From Acuticoccus mangrovi (GTDB lineage: Bacteria > Pseudomonadota > Alphaproteobacteria > Rhizobiales > Amorphaceae): a DNA stretch of 64,000 bases. The translations under genes and the position numbers were made by a program. The DNA lies in assembly GCF_016411865.1 (NCBI RefSeq), contig NZ_JAEKJA010000020.1, positions 89,567 through 153,566 of the forward strand, read 5' to 3'. Position 1 is the stretch's first letter; every line of letters begins with the position of its first letter. Below the pieces are notes generated by a model. The model had not been told where the DNA came from. It was given only the letters and a program-made list of their open reading frames with translations, and made no database searches. Positions 1-10,160 of the stretch are shown here, piece after piece.

Positions 1-76
1 CGATGGCCGCCGCCATCGGCGAGCGGATCGCGTTGTGCCGGCAGACGAAGAGAACCGACGACGGCGTCTCGATCAC
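1..76 (-). CDS. Low-molecular-weight phosphotyrosine phosphatase family protein, N-terminal fragment cut by the window edge
   Basis: Only the first 25 codons are inside the window. The translation contains VLFVCRHNAIRSPMAAAI, which carries the CX5R phosphate-binding loop (C-RHNAI-R) of low-Mr protein tyrosine phosphatases and arsenate reductases, near the N-terminus as expected. The start is read as GTG at 76; an ATG just upstream runs into a stop after three codons. The gene follows the UPF0262 gene by 4 nt, matching the hisD-UPF0262-phosphatase order of Hyphomicrobiales. Substrate (phosphotyrosine, arsenate or other) cannot be told from this fragment. Confidence 0.75.
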   Translation of the reverse strand, partial: MIETPSSVLFVCRHNAIRSPMAAAI

Positions 77-80
77 CCCC

Positions 81-572
81 TCATCCCTTGAAGTGCAGGG
101 CGCAAATCAGCGTGAACAGCCGCCGCGCGGTGTCGTGGTCGACGGCGATCTTGCCCTCGAGCCGCTCCATCAGGATCCGTGAGCCTTCATCGTGCACGCC
201 GCGTCGGCCCATGTCGATCGCTTCGATCTGGGCCGGCGCCGCCTGACGGATCGCGGTGAAATAGCTTTCGCAGATCAGGAAGTAGTCCTTCACCACCTTG
301 CGCAGCGGCGACAGCGACAGAATGTGCGCCACGATCCGCTCACCCGCCTCGTCGGCAACGTCGAGCACCAGGCGGTTCTCGCGGATCGACAGCATCAGCC
401 GATAGGGCCCCTTCGGCCCGCCCACCGGCTGAAAGCGGTTCTCCTCCAAGAGGTCGTACACCGCGACCGCCCGCTCGTGCTCCACGTCGGGGTTGCCGCG
501 CTCGATCGACGCCTCGTCGAGCGTGATCGCAATCAGCCGATCGTCGCCCGGGGTTCCCGTATCGTCCCCCAT
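81..572 (-). CDS. UPF0262 family protein
   Basis: A 163-residue soluble protein with no signal peptide or membrane segment. Length and sequence (for example [11 protein letters not shown] near residue 13 and [16 protein letters not shown] near residue 90) fit the alphaproteobacterial UPF0262 family, whose function is unknown. The ATG lies 7 nt after the hisD stop and the stop lies 4 nt before the phosphatase GTG, so it sits inside the murA-DUF2948-hisD-UPF0262-phosphatase operon. Nothing in the sequence points to an enzyme activity. Recognition is from family similarity and conserved order. Confidence 0.85.
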   Translation of the reverse strand: MGDDTGTPGDDRLIAITLDEASIERGNPDVEHERAVAVYDLLEENRFQPVGGPKGPYRLMLSIRENRLVLDVADEAGERIVAHILSLSPLRKVVKDYFLICESYFTAIRQAAPAQIEAIDMGRRGVHDEGSRILMERLEGKIAVDHDTARRLFTLICALHFKG

Positions 573-579
573 CGCCGCC

Positions 580-1869
580 TCATCGGCCGATGCGCTTGGC
601 GATCGACAGGCGGTGCGCGTCGAGCCCTTCCGCGGCGGCGAGCGCCATGGCGGGGCCGGCGAGCGCGTCGAGGGCGCCGCGGTCGATGCCGAGCAGGGTG
701 GTGCGCTTCATGAAGTCGAGCGTCGACAGGCCCGAGGAGAAGCGCGCCGAGCGGCTCGTCGGCAGAACGTGGTTCGGGCCGGCCACATAGTCGCCGATCG
801 CCTCCGGCGTCATGGTGCCGAGGAAGATGGCGCCGGCGTGGGTGATCTTGCCCGCCAGCGTCTCCGGATCGGCCACCGCGAGCTCTAGATGCTCCGGCGC
901 GATGCGATCGACGAGCGCCACCGCCTCCTGGAGGGCTCCCACCAGGATGATCGCGCCGTTGTCGCGCCAGCTCGCCGCCGCCACCTCGCGCCGCGGCAGC
1001 GTCTCGAGCTGCGCCTCGACCGCGGCGGCGACCGCATCGGCGAAGCCCGCATCGTCGGTGATGAGGACGGACTGGGCCGCCTCGTCGTGCTCGGCCTGGG
1101 CGAGCAGGTCCGCCGCCGTCACGTCGGGATCGGCGGTACGATCGGCCACCACGACCACCTCCGACGGGCCGGCGACCATGTCGATGCCGACGCTGCCGAA
1201 CACCTGCCGCTTGGCCGCCGCCACGTAGGCGTTGCCGGGCCCCACGATCTTGTCGACGGGGCGGATCGTCTCCGTCCCGAAGGCGAGGGCGGCCACCGCC
1301 TGCGCCCCGCCCACGCGGTAGATCTCGTCCACCCCGGCGAGCTCGGCCGCGGCGAGCACGATCGGGGGGAGCACGCCGTCGGGCGCCGGCACCACCATCA
1401 CCAGCCGCCCCACGCCGGCGACCTTAGCCGGCACGGCGTTCATCAATAGCGAGCTCGGATAGGCCGCCCGTCCACCGGGCACGTAGAGCCCCACGGAGGA
1501 CAGCGGCGTCCACCGCCAGCCGAGCGTCGCCCCACTCGCGTCGGTGAAGCGCTCGTCCCGCGGCATCTGGCGCTCGTGAAAGGCGGCGATGCGGCGCGCC
1601 GCGAAGGCCAGCGCATCGAGCGCCTCGTCGCTCACCGCGCCGCGGGCGGCGGCGATCTCTTCGGCGCTCACCCGGACCGGCATCGTCGAAAGATCGAGCC
1701 GATCGAAGCGCTTGGTGTAGTCGGCGAGGGCGGCGTCGCCGGTCGCCTTCACCGCGGCGATGATCTCGGCCACGGCCGCCGTCACGTCCTCCGACAGCTC
1801 GCGCTGGATAGCGAGGAGGGCGGCGAAGTCGTCCGCGAAGGTGGCGCTGCGTGTGTCGAGGCGGCGCAT
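580..1869 (-). CDS. hisD: Histidinol dehydrogenase
   Basis: HisD oxidises L-histidinol to L-histidine in two NAD-dependent steps at the end of histidine biosynthesis. The product is 429 residues, the usual length. It shows the family stretches [38 protein letters not shown], the [10 protein letters not shown] segment and the C-terminal [15 protein letters not shown] block. The ATG at 1869 is chosen because it overlaps the DUF2948 stop (TGATG) and gives the normal N-terminus; the longer open frame upstream belongs to the overlapping DUF2948 region. As in most alphaproteobacteria it is far from the main his genes and sits with murA. Confidence 0.97.
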   Translation of the reverse strand: MRRLDTRSATFADDFAALLAIQRELSEDVTAAVAEIIAAVKATGDAALADYTKRFDRLDLSTMPVRVSAEEIAAARGAVSDEALDALAFAARRIAAFHERQMPRDERFTDASGATLGWRWTPLSSVGLYVPGGRAAYPSSLLMNAVPAKVAGVGRLVMVVPAPDGVLPPIVLAAAELAGVDEIYRVGGAQAVAALAFGTETIRPVDKIVGPGNAYVAAAKRQVFGSVGIDMVAGPSEVVVVADRTADPDVTAADLLAQAEHDEAAQSVLITDDAGFADAVAAAVEAQLETLPRREVAAASWRDNGAIILVGALQEAVALVDRIAPEHLELAVADPETLAGKITHAGAIFLGTMTPEAIGDYVAGPNHVLPTSRSARFSSGLSTLDFMKRTTLLGIDRGALDALAGPAMALAAAEGLDAHRLSIAKRIGR

Positions 1870-2333
1870 CAGGCCTTCTCCCGTCCGAGCCGATGATTGG
1901 GACGCATCGAGGCGCTCCACGTCGCCCCGAGATCGGTGAGCTGGGCCTCGATGCACTCCACCTCGAGCTGCAGCACGGCATCGCCCGAGCACACGATGCT
2001 GACGACGCCCGCCGGCGTATTGGTCTCCTCGAACACCACGGCGAGCAGCGACAGCACCACGTCGCGATCCCCCTTCACGAGACCCGCCGAGCGGGCGCGG
2101 GTCACCCGGTCGAAGTGCAGCACCGAGCGGCGGCGCTGGTCGTCCTGGCGCCGGGTGCGGCGGCCGACGCTGCGCTCCCAGGCGAAGCGGTTCATCGGCA
2201 TGGTGAACTGGCCGGCGCGGGGCGACCATTTGATGTCCCCGACCTTCACCACAGCGTCCTGCACGTGCGCGGAGAGGACGCCGAGGTCCTCCTCGTCGAG
2301 CGCAAAGAGCTTCAGGGGGCGAATAGTCGACAT
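1869..2333 (-). CDS. DUF2948 family protein
   Basis: A 154-residue protein of the alphaproteobacterial DUF2948 family, always found near murA and hisD; function unknown. Recognisable segments are LKLFALDEEDL near the N-terminus, RRRSVLHFDRV in the middle and LECIEAQLTDLGATW-like sequence near the C-terminus. The start is ATG 2333 (MSTIRPLKLF); a TTG six bases upstream is possible but unlikely. The stop overlaps the hisD ATG by one base, which implies translational coupling. No signal peptide or membrane segments, so probably cytoplasmic. Confidence 0.85.
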   Translation of the reverse strand: MSTIRPLKLFALDEEDLGVLSAHVQDAVVKVGDIKWSPRAGQFTMPMNRFAWERSVGRRTRRQDDQRRRSVLHFDRVTRARSAGLVKGDRDVVLSLLAVVFEETNTPAGVVSIVCSGDAVLQLEVECIEAQLTDLGATWSASMRPNHRLGREKA

Positions 2334-2433
2334 GGGCAACGGGTCCGGCGCGAGGCAATGCCCGCCCTATAGCGGGCTTCGGTCGAGACCGCGAGGGGGC
2401 AGCCGCGCTTTCGCGGATCCGCTGCTCGGGCGG

Positions 2434-3726
<1,293 letters not shown>

Positions 3727-3965
3727 GTACCCCTACACGCCACTACGCACGAAACGATACATCGCTTCGTCAACATTCCGTCGCTATCGGAGCGGCTGGT
3801 TCCTTTCAATTCGAGAGAATGGACCGCCGAGGTCGGTTCGCGCGGAACGCGTCGGGGTGCGGCATTTGCGTCACATGGCGTCGACCCGAACGCTTCCCTC
3901 GACCGGCGCAGGCCACTAGGCTCGCGGCAAGAGCCGGAATGGCCCCGCCCGAAAGGACGCTCCCC

Positions 3966-4400
3966 GTGAAGACGATCGCCCCCCTCGCCCTCCTCCTCGC
4001 GCTCACCGGCGCACCGGTCGCCGCGCTGGCGCAGAACGCCGCCGCCGAGCAGGTCGCCTTCCTGCCCGGGGAGACCCAGACCACCATCACCGGCGAGCTG
4101 ACGGGCAAGGACACCAAGGACTACGTGTTCAAGGCCACCGCCGACCAGACGATGTCGGCCGAGCTGACCGGCCCGTCGAGCCTTTATTTCAACGTCCTGC
4201 CGCCGAGCTCGCAGACCGCGATCTTCAACGGCAGCGTAGACGGCTCCACCTTCATCGGCACGCTACCGTCCGACGGCGACTATACGATCCGCCTCTACCA
4301 GATGGGTGCGGCCGCAGAGGATGCGAACGTCGCCGACTATTCACTGACGGTGTCGATCGTGGGGGCCGGCGAGCCCGCCGCCTCGCCCAAGCCGGAATAG
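3966..4400 (+). CDS. Small secreted protein, PPC/PliG-like beta fold
   Basis: A 144-residue protein with a clear Sec signal peptide (VKTIAPLALLLALTGAPVAA, cleavage near residue 23). The mature part (GELTGKDTKDYVFKATADQ, then PSDGDYTIRLYQM and YSLTVSI) resembles the bacterial pre-peptidase C-terminal-like beta fold and proteins related to the g-type lysozyme inhibitor PliG; this is a fold-level resemblance only. GTG at 3966 is chosen because GAAAGGA lies about 10 nt upstream and it places the signal peptide at the N-terminus. The periplasm is the likely location. Divergent from murA. Confidence 0.65.
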   Translation: MKTIAPLALLLALTGAPVAALAQNAAAEQVAFLPGETQTTITGELTGKDTKDYVFKATADQTMSAELTGPSSLYFNVLPPSSQTAIFNGSVDGSTFIGTLPSDGDYTIRLYQMGAAAEDANVADYSLTVSIVGAGEPAASPKPE

Positions 4401-4437
4401 TCCCGGCCCGCGCCACTCGTCCCCGCCACGCCGAGGA

Positions 4438-6780
4438 TCAGACGCGGGTGACGAAGCCGTCGATCACCCGCTTCCGCCCCGCCTTGTCAAAGTCCACGGT
4501 GAGCTTGTTGCCCTCGACCTGGGCGACGTCGCCGTTGCCGAACTTCTGGTGGAACACGCGGTCGCCCACCGCATAGGCGGAGGGCTTCTCGGTCACTGTC
4601 TTCGCGACCAGCTCGCCGTCGATGGTGGTCGGCACATGGCGGCGATGGCGCGGCACGTCCTCCCGCCGCCGCTGCGCCCGCGCCCAGCCGGGGGTGTGGT
4701 AGGACGAGGAGAAGGTCTCCACCTCGTCGAAGCGGCTTCGGCCGTAGCTGCCGATGCCGCCATAGCCGGCCTCCTCGCGCACCATCACGTGCCCCTCGGG
4801 CAGCTCGTCGACGAAGCGCGACGGCGCCGAGCTCTGCCACATGCCGTGGATGCGCCGATTGAGGGCGAACCACACGAAGGCGAGCTTGCGCGCCCGCGTC
4901 AGCCCGACATAGGCGAGCCGCCGCTCCTCCTCGAGCCCGGCCTGGCCGTTCTCGTCGAGCGCCCGCACGGAAGGGAACAGCCCCTCTTCCCACCCGGGCA
5001 GGAACACCACGTCGAACTCGAGCCCCTTCGCGGCGTGCAGCGTCATCAACGTCACCGCCTCGCCGCCGGCTTCGCCCTGCGCATCGGTGACGAGCGACAC
5101 GTGCTCCAGGAAAGCCGGCAGGGAATCGAACTCCTCCATGGAGCGGATGAGCTCCTTGAGGTTCTCGAGCCGCCCCGGCGCGTCGGCCGAGCGGTCGGCC
5201 TTCAGCATGTCGGTGTAGCCCGACTCCTCCAGCACGATCTCGGCGAGCTCGGTGTGGCTCATCGTGTCGAGCTGGGAGCGCCACCGCTCCAGGCTCGCGA
5301 CGAGGCCGGCGAGCCCGGTGCGCGCCTTGCCCTTCACCTCGTCCGTCGACAGGAGGTCGGTGGCGGCGGCGATCATCGGGATGCCCTCCGCCCGCGCCGC
5401 CTCGCTGACCAGCCGCACCGACACCTGACCGATGCCCCGCGCCGGCACGTTGATGATGCGCTCGAAGGCGAGGTCGTAGGCCGGCTGCGTCACGCAGCGG
5501 AAATAGGCGAGGGCGTCGCGGATCTCCTTGCGTTCGTAGAAGCGCGGGCCGCCGATCACGCGATAGGGCGTGCCGGTCGTCACGAAGCGGTCCTCGAAGG
5601 CGCGCATCTGGGCGGTGGTCCGCACCAGGATCGCCATCTCGTCGAGGCTCGCCCCCTTCTTCTGGAGGCTCTCCACCTCCTCGTTGATCGCGCGCGCCTC
5701 CTCCTCCGAGTCCCACGAGGAGGCGACCGTCACCGGCACCTCGTCCGGATCGGTGAAGTCGGTGAAGAGCTCCTTGCCGAGCCGACCCTCGTTGTGGGCA
5801 ATGAGATGGGAGGCCGCCGCCAGAATGTGGCTGGTGGAGCGGTAGTTGCGCTCCAGCCGCACGACGGTGGCGCCCGGAAAGTCGGTCTCGAAGCGCAGGA
5901 TGTTGTCGACCTCCGCCCCGCGCCAGCCGTAGATCGACTGATCGTCGTCGCCCACCACGCAGAGATTGCGGTTGCCCTGCGCGAGAAGGCGCAGCCACAG
6001 ATATTGGGCGACGTTGGTGTCCTGATACTCGTCGACCAGCATGTAGCGGAAGCGGCTCTGATAGTCGGCGAGAATGTCCGGATTGGCGCGGAACAGGCGG
6101 ATGGGCTCCAACAGGAGATCGCCGAAATCCGCCGCGTTCAGCGCCTTCAGCCGGTCGCGATAGAGCTTGTAGAGGCCGACGCCCTTGCCGTTGGCGAAAT
6201 AGTCGCCCTCCGACTTCGGCACCTCCTCCGGGGTGAGGCCGCGATTCTTCCAGGCGTCGATCATCCCGAGCATCTGGCGAGCCGGCCAGCGCTTCTCGTC
6301 GATATTCTCGGCCTGCAGGACCTGCTTGGCGAGACGGATCTGGTCGTCGGTGTCGAGGATGGTGAAGTCGGGCGAGAGGTTCACCATCTCGGCGTGGCGG
6401 CGCAGGATGCGGGTGCCGATGGCGTGGAAGGTGCCGAGCCAGGGCATGCCCTCCGACTGCCCGCCGATCACCGCGGCGACGCGCTCCTTCATCTCCCGGG
6501 CGGCCTTGTTGGTGAAGGTCACCGCCAGGATCTGCGACGGCCGCGCCTTGCCGAGGGACAGGATGTGGGCGATGCGCGTCGTCAGCACCCGCGTCTTGCC
6601 GGTGCCGGCGCCGGCGAGCACCAGCACGGGCCCGTCGATCGCCTCCACGGCGCGCCGCTGCTCCGGGTTGAGGCTCTCCAGATAGGACGGCGTCGGCCGG
6701 GAGACGCGCGCCGCACGCTCCGAGATCGACATCGCCCTGGAGCCTTGCTCCTGTGCGCTCAGCCGCGCCACCTCACTCAT
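4438..6780 (-). CDS. uvrD: ATP-dependent DNA helicase UvrD/PcrA (superfamily 1A)
   Basis: A 780-residue 3'-5' helicase that acts in nucleotide excision and mismatch repair. Visible motifs in order: Q-motif region LNPEQRRAVEAIDGPVLVLA, Walker A AGAGTGKT (residues 56-63), motif Ia FTNKAAREMKERV, motif II VDEYQDTN, motif III GDDDQSIYGWRGA, motif IV LERNYRST, motif V TLMTLHAAKGLEFD and motif VI EERRLAYVGLTRAR. The C-terminus (GDRVFHQKFGNGDVAQVEGNKL) is the Tudor-like tail found in UvrD/PcrA. It appears to be a single-gene unit: its stop is convergent with the secreted-protein gene by 37 nt. Confidence 0.96.
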   Translation of the reverse strand: MSEVARLSAQEQGSRAMSISERAARVSRPTPSYLESLNPEQRRAVEAIDGPVLVLAGAGTGKTRVLTTRIAHILSLGKARPSQILAVTFTNKAAREMKERVAAVIGGQSEGMPWLGTFHAIGTRILRRHAEMVNLSPDFTILDTDDQIRLAKQVLQAENIDEKRWPARQMLGMIDAWKNRGLTPEEVPKSEGDYFANGKGVGLYKLYRDRLKALNAADFGDLLLEPIRLFRANPDILADYQSRFRYMLVDEYQDTNVAQYLWLRLLAQGNRNLCVVGDDDQSIYGWRGAEVDNILRFETDFPGATVVRLERNYRSTSHILAAASHLIAHNEGRLGKELFTDFTDPDEVPVTVASSWDSEEEARAINEEVESLQKKGASLDEMAILVRTTAQMRAFEDRFVTTGTPYRVIGGPRFYERKEIRDALAYFRCVTQPAYDLAFERIINVPARGIGQVSVRLVSEAARAEGIPMIAAATDLLSTDEVKGKARTGLAGLVASLERWRSQLDTMSHTELAEIVLEESGYTDMLKADRSADAPGRLENLKELIRSMEEFDSLPAFLEHVSLVTDAQGEAGGEAVTLMTLHAAKGLEFDVVFLPGWEEGLFPSVRALDENGQAGLEEERRLAYVGLTRARKLAFVWFALNRRIHGMWQSSAPSRFVDELPEGHVMVREEAGYGGIGSYGRSRFDEVETFSSSYHTPGWARAQRRREDVPRHRRHVPTTIDGELVAKTVTEKPSAYAVGDRVFHQKFGNGDVAQVEGNKLTVDFDKAGRKRVIDGFVTRV

Positions 6781-6893
6781 GATACCTCGCCGATTCGGCC
6801 CGTTAGCAGATTAGAACAGAAGTGCAACCGATGCGAGGCGAAGTCCAGAGGTGTGGACAAGTGCCGCGCGATCGCCGGCGCGCGCGGCGACCC

Positions 6894-7349
6894 TCAGCGC
6901 TCGCCGTCCCGCCGCCGGAGCCGCGGCAGGTGGAGCTGCAGCACGTAGATCAGCAGCGCCGTCGACCAGCCGAACATCATGATGCCGCTGCCCGCCGTCA
7001 TCGGGCTCATGAGGCGGGCCGGCGTCGTGTGCACCACGTCGCCGTAGCCGAGCGTCGTGTAGTTGACGAAGGCGGAGTAGAACGCGTCCTCCGCCTGCTC
7101 GACGAGCCCCAGATGCAGATAGACGGCGGCCCAGATCCCCACCTCGACGACGTGCGCGTTCAACAGGATGAAGTTGACCACCACCAGGCTGATCACGAGG
7201 TGGGCGGTGTGGTTGTTCCGGATCACCCGCTCGAAATAGGGAAAGAGCACGATCAGAAGGAGGGTCGCCGCGAGGTGGATGAGGGTGACGGCGACGTTCA
7301 CCGTCACCCCGGTCAGGATTTCTTTGAGCACTGGACGATCCGACGGCAC
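6894..7349 (-). CDS. Two-transmembrane ion channel family protein (potassium-channel-like pore)
   Basis: A 151-residue membrane protein. Predicted helices: about residues 13-36 (ILTGVTVNVAVTLIHLAATL region), 48-65 and 120-140, with a pore segment FVNYTTLGYGDVV that contains the selectivity-filter signature T-x-GYGD of potassium channels of the Ion_trans_2 type. There is no cytoplasmic RCK/TrkA-N domain, unlike KefB/KchA proteins, so gating is not apparent. GTG 7349 is taken as start; GTG at 7331 (VLKEIL) is an alternative. Stands alone between uvrD and a divergent secreted protein. The ion specificity is inference from the filter motif. Confidence 0.8.
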   Translation of the reverse strand: MPSDRPVLKEILTGVTVNVAVTLIHLAATLLLIVLFPYFERVIRNNHTAHLVISLVVVNFILLNAHVVEVGIWAAVYLHLGLVEQAEDAFYSAFVNYTTLGYGDVVHTTPARLMSPMTAGSGIMMFGWSTALLIYVLQLHLPRLRRRDGER

Positions 7350-7499
7350 GACTTCGGCGCCCGCGTCCCCCGCAGGCGCTCCGAGCGCCGCTTGTAGCCC
7401 GGCGGGGCGGCGCTGTCCCTCCCGTCCCGACGGCCGCGGGTCTTTGCCTCACGGGCGCGGTTGGGGCACCCTCGGCCCGACGCTCACGGGAGCATACCG

Positions 7500-8030
7500 A
7501 TGAACGATGGCCGCGCGGCGCTCTTGCTGCTGCCGCTTCTCGCGACGCCCGTCGCCGCCCAAGAGGTGGGCGTGGGCGACTATGCCTGCGAGGCCGACCG
7601 CGCCGTCGCCATCCGGCACGAGGCCGACGGCACGCCCGTCACCGGTGCGATCGCCCCGGTCGCGCCCCGCTTCACCCTCGTCGTCGCGCCGACCGACGAG
7701 ACCGACGACCCGATGATGTCGTGCATGGCGATCGCCGGCTTCGACAGCGACGCCGTGCAGGACTTCTGCCGGGAGACCGACGCCACGATCTATCGGGCGG
7801 TGCTGAAGGGTCGCGACGAGCCCTCCTTCAACGAGCTGTTCGCCTGGGACCGGCGCATCGCGACGGGGGCGCCCGTCTATTTTCAGAACGGGCCCGCCTC
7901 CTTCCTGCACCTCTTCGCGGGGCGGGGCTTCTTCAAATACACCCTGTCCTACGGCGAGCCGAAGATCCTGACCGACGGCTTCACGTTCGACTATGTCACC
8001 GAGCAGGGCCGCTGCCGGCGGGCGGACTGA
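7500..8030 (+). CDS. Secreted hypothetical protein
   Basis: A 176-residue protein with a signal peptide (MNDGRAALLLLPLLATPVAA, cleavage near residue 20). The mature part begins with VGVGDYACEADRAVAIRHE and contains four cysteines (in ACEAD, SCMAI, FCRET and GRCRR), compatible with disulfides in the periplasm. I do not recognise a named family; proteins of this pattern occur as uncharacterised exported proteins in Hyphomicrobiales. The ATG at 7500 puts the signal peptide at the N-terminus. Convergent with the downstream deacetylase gene with 5 nt between stops. Confidence 0.7.
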   Translation: MNDGRAALLLLPLLATPVAAQEVGVGDYACEADRAVAIRHEADGTPVTGAIAPVAPRFTLVVAPTDETDDPMMSCMAIAGFDSDAVQDFCRETDATIYRAVLKGRDEPSFNELFAWDRRIATGAPVYFQNGPASFLHLFAGRGFFKYTLSYGEPKILTDGFTFDYVTEQGRCRRAD

Positions 8031-8035
8031 GCCCC

Positions 8036-8926
8036 TCAGCCCAGCGCCTGGCGCGCCGAGACGTGGAGCAGGGCGTGCCGGCGCGCCAAGGCCTCCACGT
8101 CGCTCATGTAGCCGCCGCCGAGCACGCCGGCGATCGGCAGCCCGCGCCGCCGCATCGCGGCCAGCACCCGCCGGTCGCGCTCGGCGATACCCCAGTCGGA
8201 CAGCGACAGACGACCCAGCCGATCGTCGCGGTGGGGGTCCACCCCGGCGTTGTAGAAGACGATGTCGGCGGCGAACTCCTCCGCCCGCTCCAACGCCTCG
8301 TCGAGCACGGCGAGGTAGTCGTCGTCCTCCATCCCGTCGGCGAGGGCGAGGTCGAGCGTCGACGTCGCCTTGCGTACCGGATAGTTGGCCGCCGCATGGA
8401 GCGATATGGTGGCGACGGAGGGGTCGTCCGCGAAGATGCGCGCGGTGCCGTCGCCCTGATGGACGTCGCAGTCGAACACCAAGGCGCGGTGGATCAGCCC
8501 GTCGGCCTGCAGCACGCGGATCGCCACCGCGACGTCGTTGAACACGCAGAAGCCCGCGCCGTGCTCGGCCCGCGCGTGATGGCTGCCGCCGGCCGTGTTG
8601 CAGGCGATGCCGTGCTCCATCGCAAGGCGGGCCGTCAGCGTGGTGCCGGCGCAGGCGGTGCGCGAGCGCAACCCCACCCGCTCGTTCATGGGCAAGCCGA
8701 TCTCGCGCTCGATCGGTCGCGGCACGCTACCGGCGAGGACCTGATCGACATAGGCGCGGTCGTGCGCGAGGGCGATCCACTCCGCCGGCGCCGGAGCGGG
8801 GGTGTGGAAGGGCGCGAAGCCGAGATCGGACAGGACCGCGGCGATGGCGGCGAACTTGCCCATGGGAAAGCGGTGCCCGTCGGGCAGCGGCGCGTGATAG
8901 TAGGGATTGTGAACGACCGGGAGCAC
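8036..8926 (-). CDS. Histone deacetylase superfamily protein (AcuC/AphA-like zinc deacetylase)
   Basis: A 296-residue class-II-like HDAC fold enzyme that removes acyl groups from amines (protein lysines, acetylpolyamines or related substrates). Seen: tandem catalytic histidines in GGSHHARAEHGAGFC (His116-His117), zinc ligands in FDCDVHQGDGT (Asp154 and His156) and the third ligand Asp230 in YNAGVDPHRDDRLGRL, and GVLGGGY near the C-terminus. All catalytic residues look intact. Cytoplasmic. It lies next to the RES/Xre pair but is not obviously co-transcribed; 72 nt separate its ATG from the RES stop. The physiological substrate is not evident. Confidence 0.9.
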   Translation of the reverse strand: MLPVVHNPYYHAPLPDGHRFPMGKFAAIAAVLSDLGFAPFHTPAPAPAEWIALAHDRAYVDQVLAGSVPRPIEREIGLPMNERVGLRSRTACAGTTLTARLAMEHGIACNTAGGSHHARAEHGAGFCVFNDVAVAIRVLQADGLIHRALVFDCDVHQGDGTARIFADDPSVATISLHAAANYPVRKATSTLDLALADGMEDDDYLAVLDEALERAEEFAADIVFYNAGVDPHRDDRLGRLSLSDWGIAERDRRVLAAMRRRGLPIAGVLGGGYMSDVEALARRHALLHVSARQALG

Positions 8927-8998
8927 CGTCCCTCCGAAGCGGCTCGTGATCCGCGATAGGTTGCCCCATGCGCCGCGCCGGGCAACCCCGGCGTCCCC

Positions 8999-9751
8999 TC
9001 AAAACCCGGCGAGGCGCGGGTCGGCCGCGAAGGTGCCGGCCGGAAAGTCGATCCCGACGCGCGGATGCTCGCAGACCGCCTGCGCCGTGCCCGGGCCGAC
9101 GCGAATGCGCCAGCTCTGCCGCTTGACCGGCGCGCGCGCCCGGAAGGCGGTGGGCGACAGCACCGCGAGATTGGCGCCGCCCGCCGGATCGCGCACCGAG
9201 AGGTAGCGGATGATCTCCACCCCCGCCGGCCGCGCCGCGTCGGCGAGCGCCTGGCAGGCGCCGTAGTCGACGGGATCCGTCCACCGCGGCGCCTCCCGCG
9301 CGAAGGGGGGCATCGCGAGGTCGATCGCCCGATCCGTGCCGAGACGGGCGGCGAAGGCGGTGTATTCGGCCGCGCCCGTCGGCATCGGCGTGTCGGGCGA
9401 CTCGGCATAGAAGAGGAGGCGGTAGAACACCATTTCGGCGACGGCCGCCTCGACCGTCTCCGCCGCATAGAACACGCCGTCGGTCCACCCCGCCCGCCGA
9501 AAGCGCGAGCCGTGCGGATAGGGCGCGTAGCGGAAGGGAGCGGCGAGCAGATAGTCGAGCCCACGGCACGCCTCGGGAAGCGGCGGCTTGGTCTCTTCCA
9601 GAATGTCTTCGAGCAGCGTCTGCTCGGCCACCGTGTCGACGAGGTCCAGGGTCGACACCCTGTGCTGTGCCTCCACCAGGCGCCAGCCCTCGCCCTTGTA
9701 CGGTCGCGCCTCAGACGAGAGCGCGTCGGGCGTCCAGATAGGCGATGACAT
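8999..9751 (-). CDS. RES-domain toxin (NAD+-depleting family) of a type II toxin-antitoxin pair
   Basis: A 250-residue RES-domain protein. The family core is visible as HGSRFRRAGWTDGVFYAAETVEAAVAEMVFYR (given here in pieces: HGSRFRRAGW, GVFYAAET, AVAEMVFYR), with the conserved Arg, Tyr and Glu, followed by LAVLSPTAFR with the conserved Ser. Characterised RES toxins (ParT, MbcT, Res) consume or modify NAD+ or ADP-ribosylate a target. Its ATG at 9751 lies inside the end of the antitoxin gene, overlapping by 41 nt in another frame, so toxin translation is probably coupled to antitoxin translation. The 250 residues are slightly long for the family owing to an N-terminal extension typical of this clade. 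Confidence 0.88.
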   Translation of the reverse strand: MSSPIWTPDALSSEARPYKGEGWRLVEAQHRVSTLDLVDTVAEQTLLEDILEETKPPLPEACRGLDYLLAAPFRYAPYPHGSRFRRAGWTDGVFYAAETVEAAVAEMVFYRLLFYAESPDTPMPTGAAEYTAFAARLGTDRAIDLAMPPFAREAPRWTDPVDYGACQALADAARPAGVEIIRYLSVRDPAGGANLAVLSPTAFRARAPVKRQSWRIRVGPGTAQAVCEHPRVGIDFPAGTFAADPRLAGF

Positions 9752-10106
9752 GGGTGAGCCCCGGGATCGTCACGATGAGATCGACGGGGCGTCCGCCGAG
9801 CGCGGTGTTCTGCCGCGTCATCCACGCCCGCGCGGTTCGGGTGTCGCCGCCGGTGATGGCGTCGAGCGAGCGGAACAGGCGCACCAGCAGCGCCGCGAGC
9901 TCGAACGGCTTGCCCGTCTCCTCGAGCACATAGTCGCCCCGCTTCATCCGCGAGGCGGTGGGCTCGCTCACCCCGATCACGGCCGCCAGCGTGCGTGCGG
10001 TCAACCCGAGCCGCTCGCCCGCCCGCAACACCGCCTTCGTCAGCACGGTCCCCTTGTCGAGCGCACCGGAGGGCCGCGACCCCGGCGCCAGCATCCGTTC
10101 CGGCAT
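9711..10106 (-). CDS. Xre/MbcA/ParS-type antitoxin (DUF2384)
   Basis: A 131-residue antitoxin. The N-terminal half holds a helix-turn-helix (LTARTLAAVIGVSEPTASRM), and the C-terminal half has the MbcA/ParS toxin-binding signature with NTALGGRPVDLI, then IPGLTHVIAYLDARR. The antitoxin binds and blocks the RES toxin encoded downstream and normally represses its own promoter. The ATG at 10106 has AGAGGAG 7 nt upstream. The upstream 60 bp contain a promoter-like pair placed between two short palindromes, consistent with autoregulation. Confidence 0.88.
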   Translation of the reverse strand: MPERMLAPGSRPSGALDKGTVLTKAVLRAGERLGLTARTLAAVIGVSEPTASRMKRGDYVLEETGKPFELAALLVRLFRSLDAITGGDTRTARAWMTRQNTALGGRPVDLIVTIPGLTHVIAYLDARRALV

Positions 10107-10116
10107 AGGCCTCTCC

Positions 10117-10160
10117 TCTTTCTAAGGAAAGATATAGTTCAAGATATTGTCTTTGGAAAG
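10117..10160 (-). promoter_or_regulatory. Candidate promoter and operators of the antitoxin-toxin operon
   Basis: Two short palindromes, TCTTTC-TAAG-GAAAGA at 10117-10132 and CTTT-GG-AAAG at 10151-10160, share the CTTT/AAAG arms. Reading the minus strand, a -10-like TATATC (10136-10131) and a -35-like TTTCCA (10159-10154) are 17 nt apart, so each palindrome overlaps or abuts a promoter element. The region also forms the 3' end of the MATE gene. Repressor binding is inferred from how Xre-type antitoxins behave; the promoter match is moderate. Confidence 0.45.
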
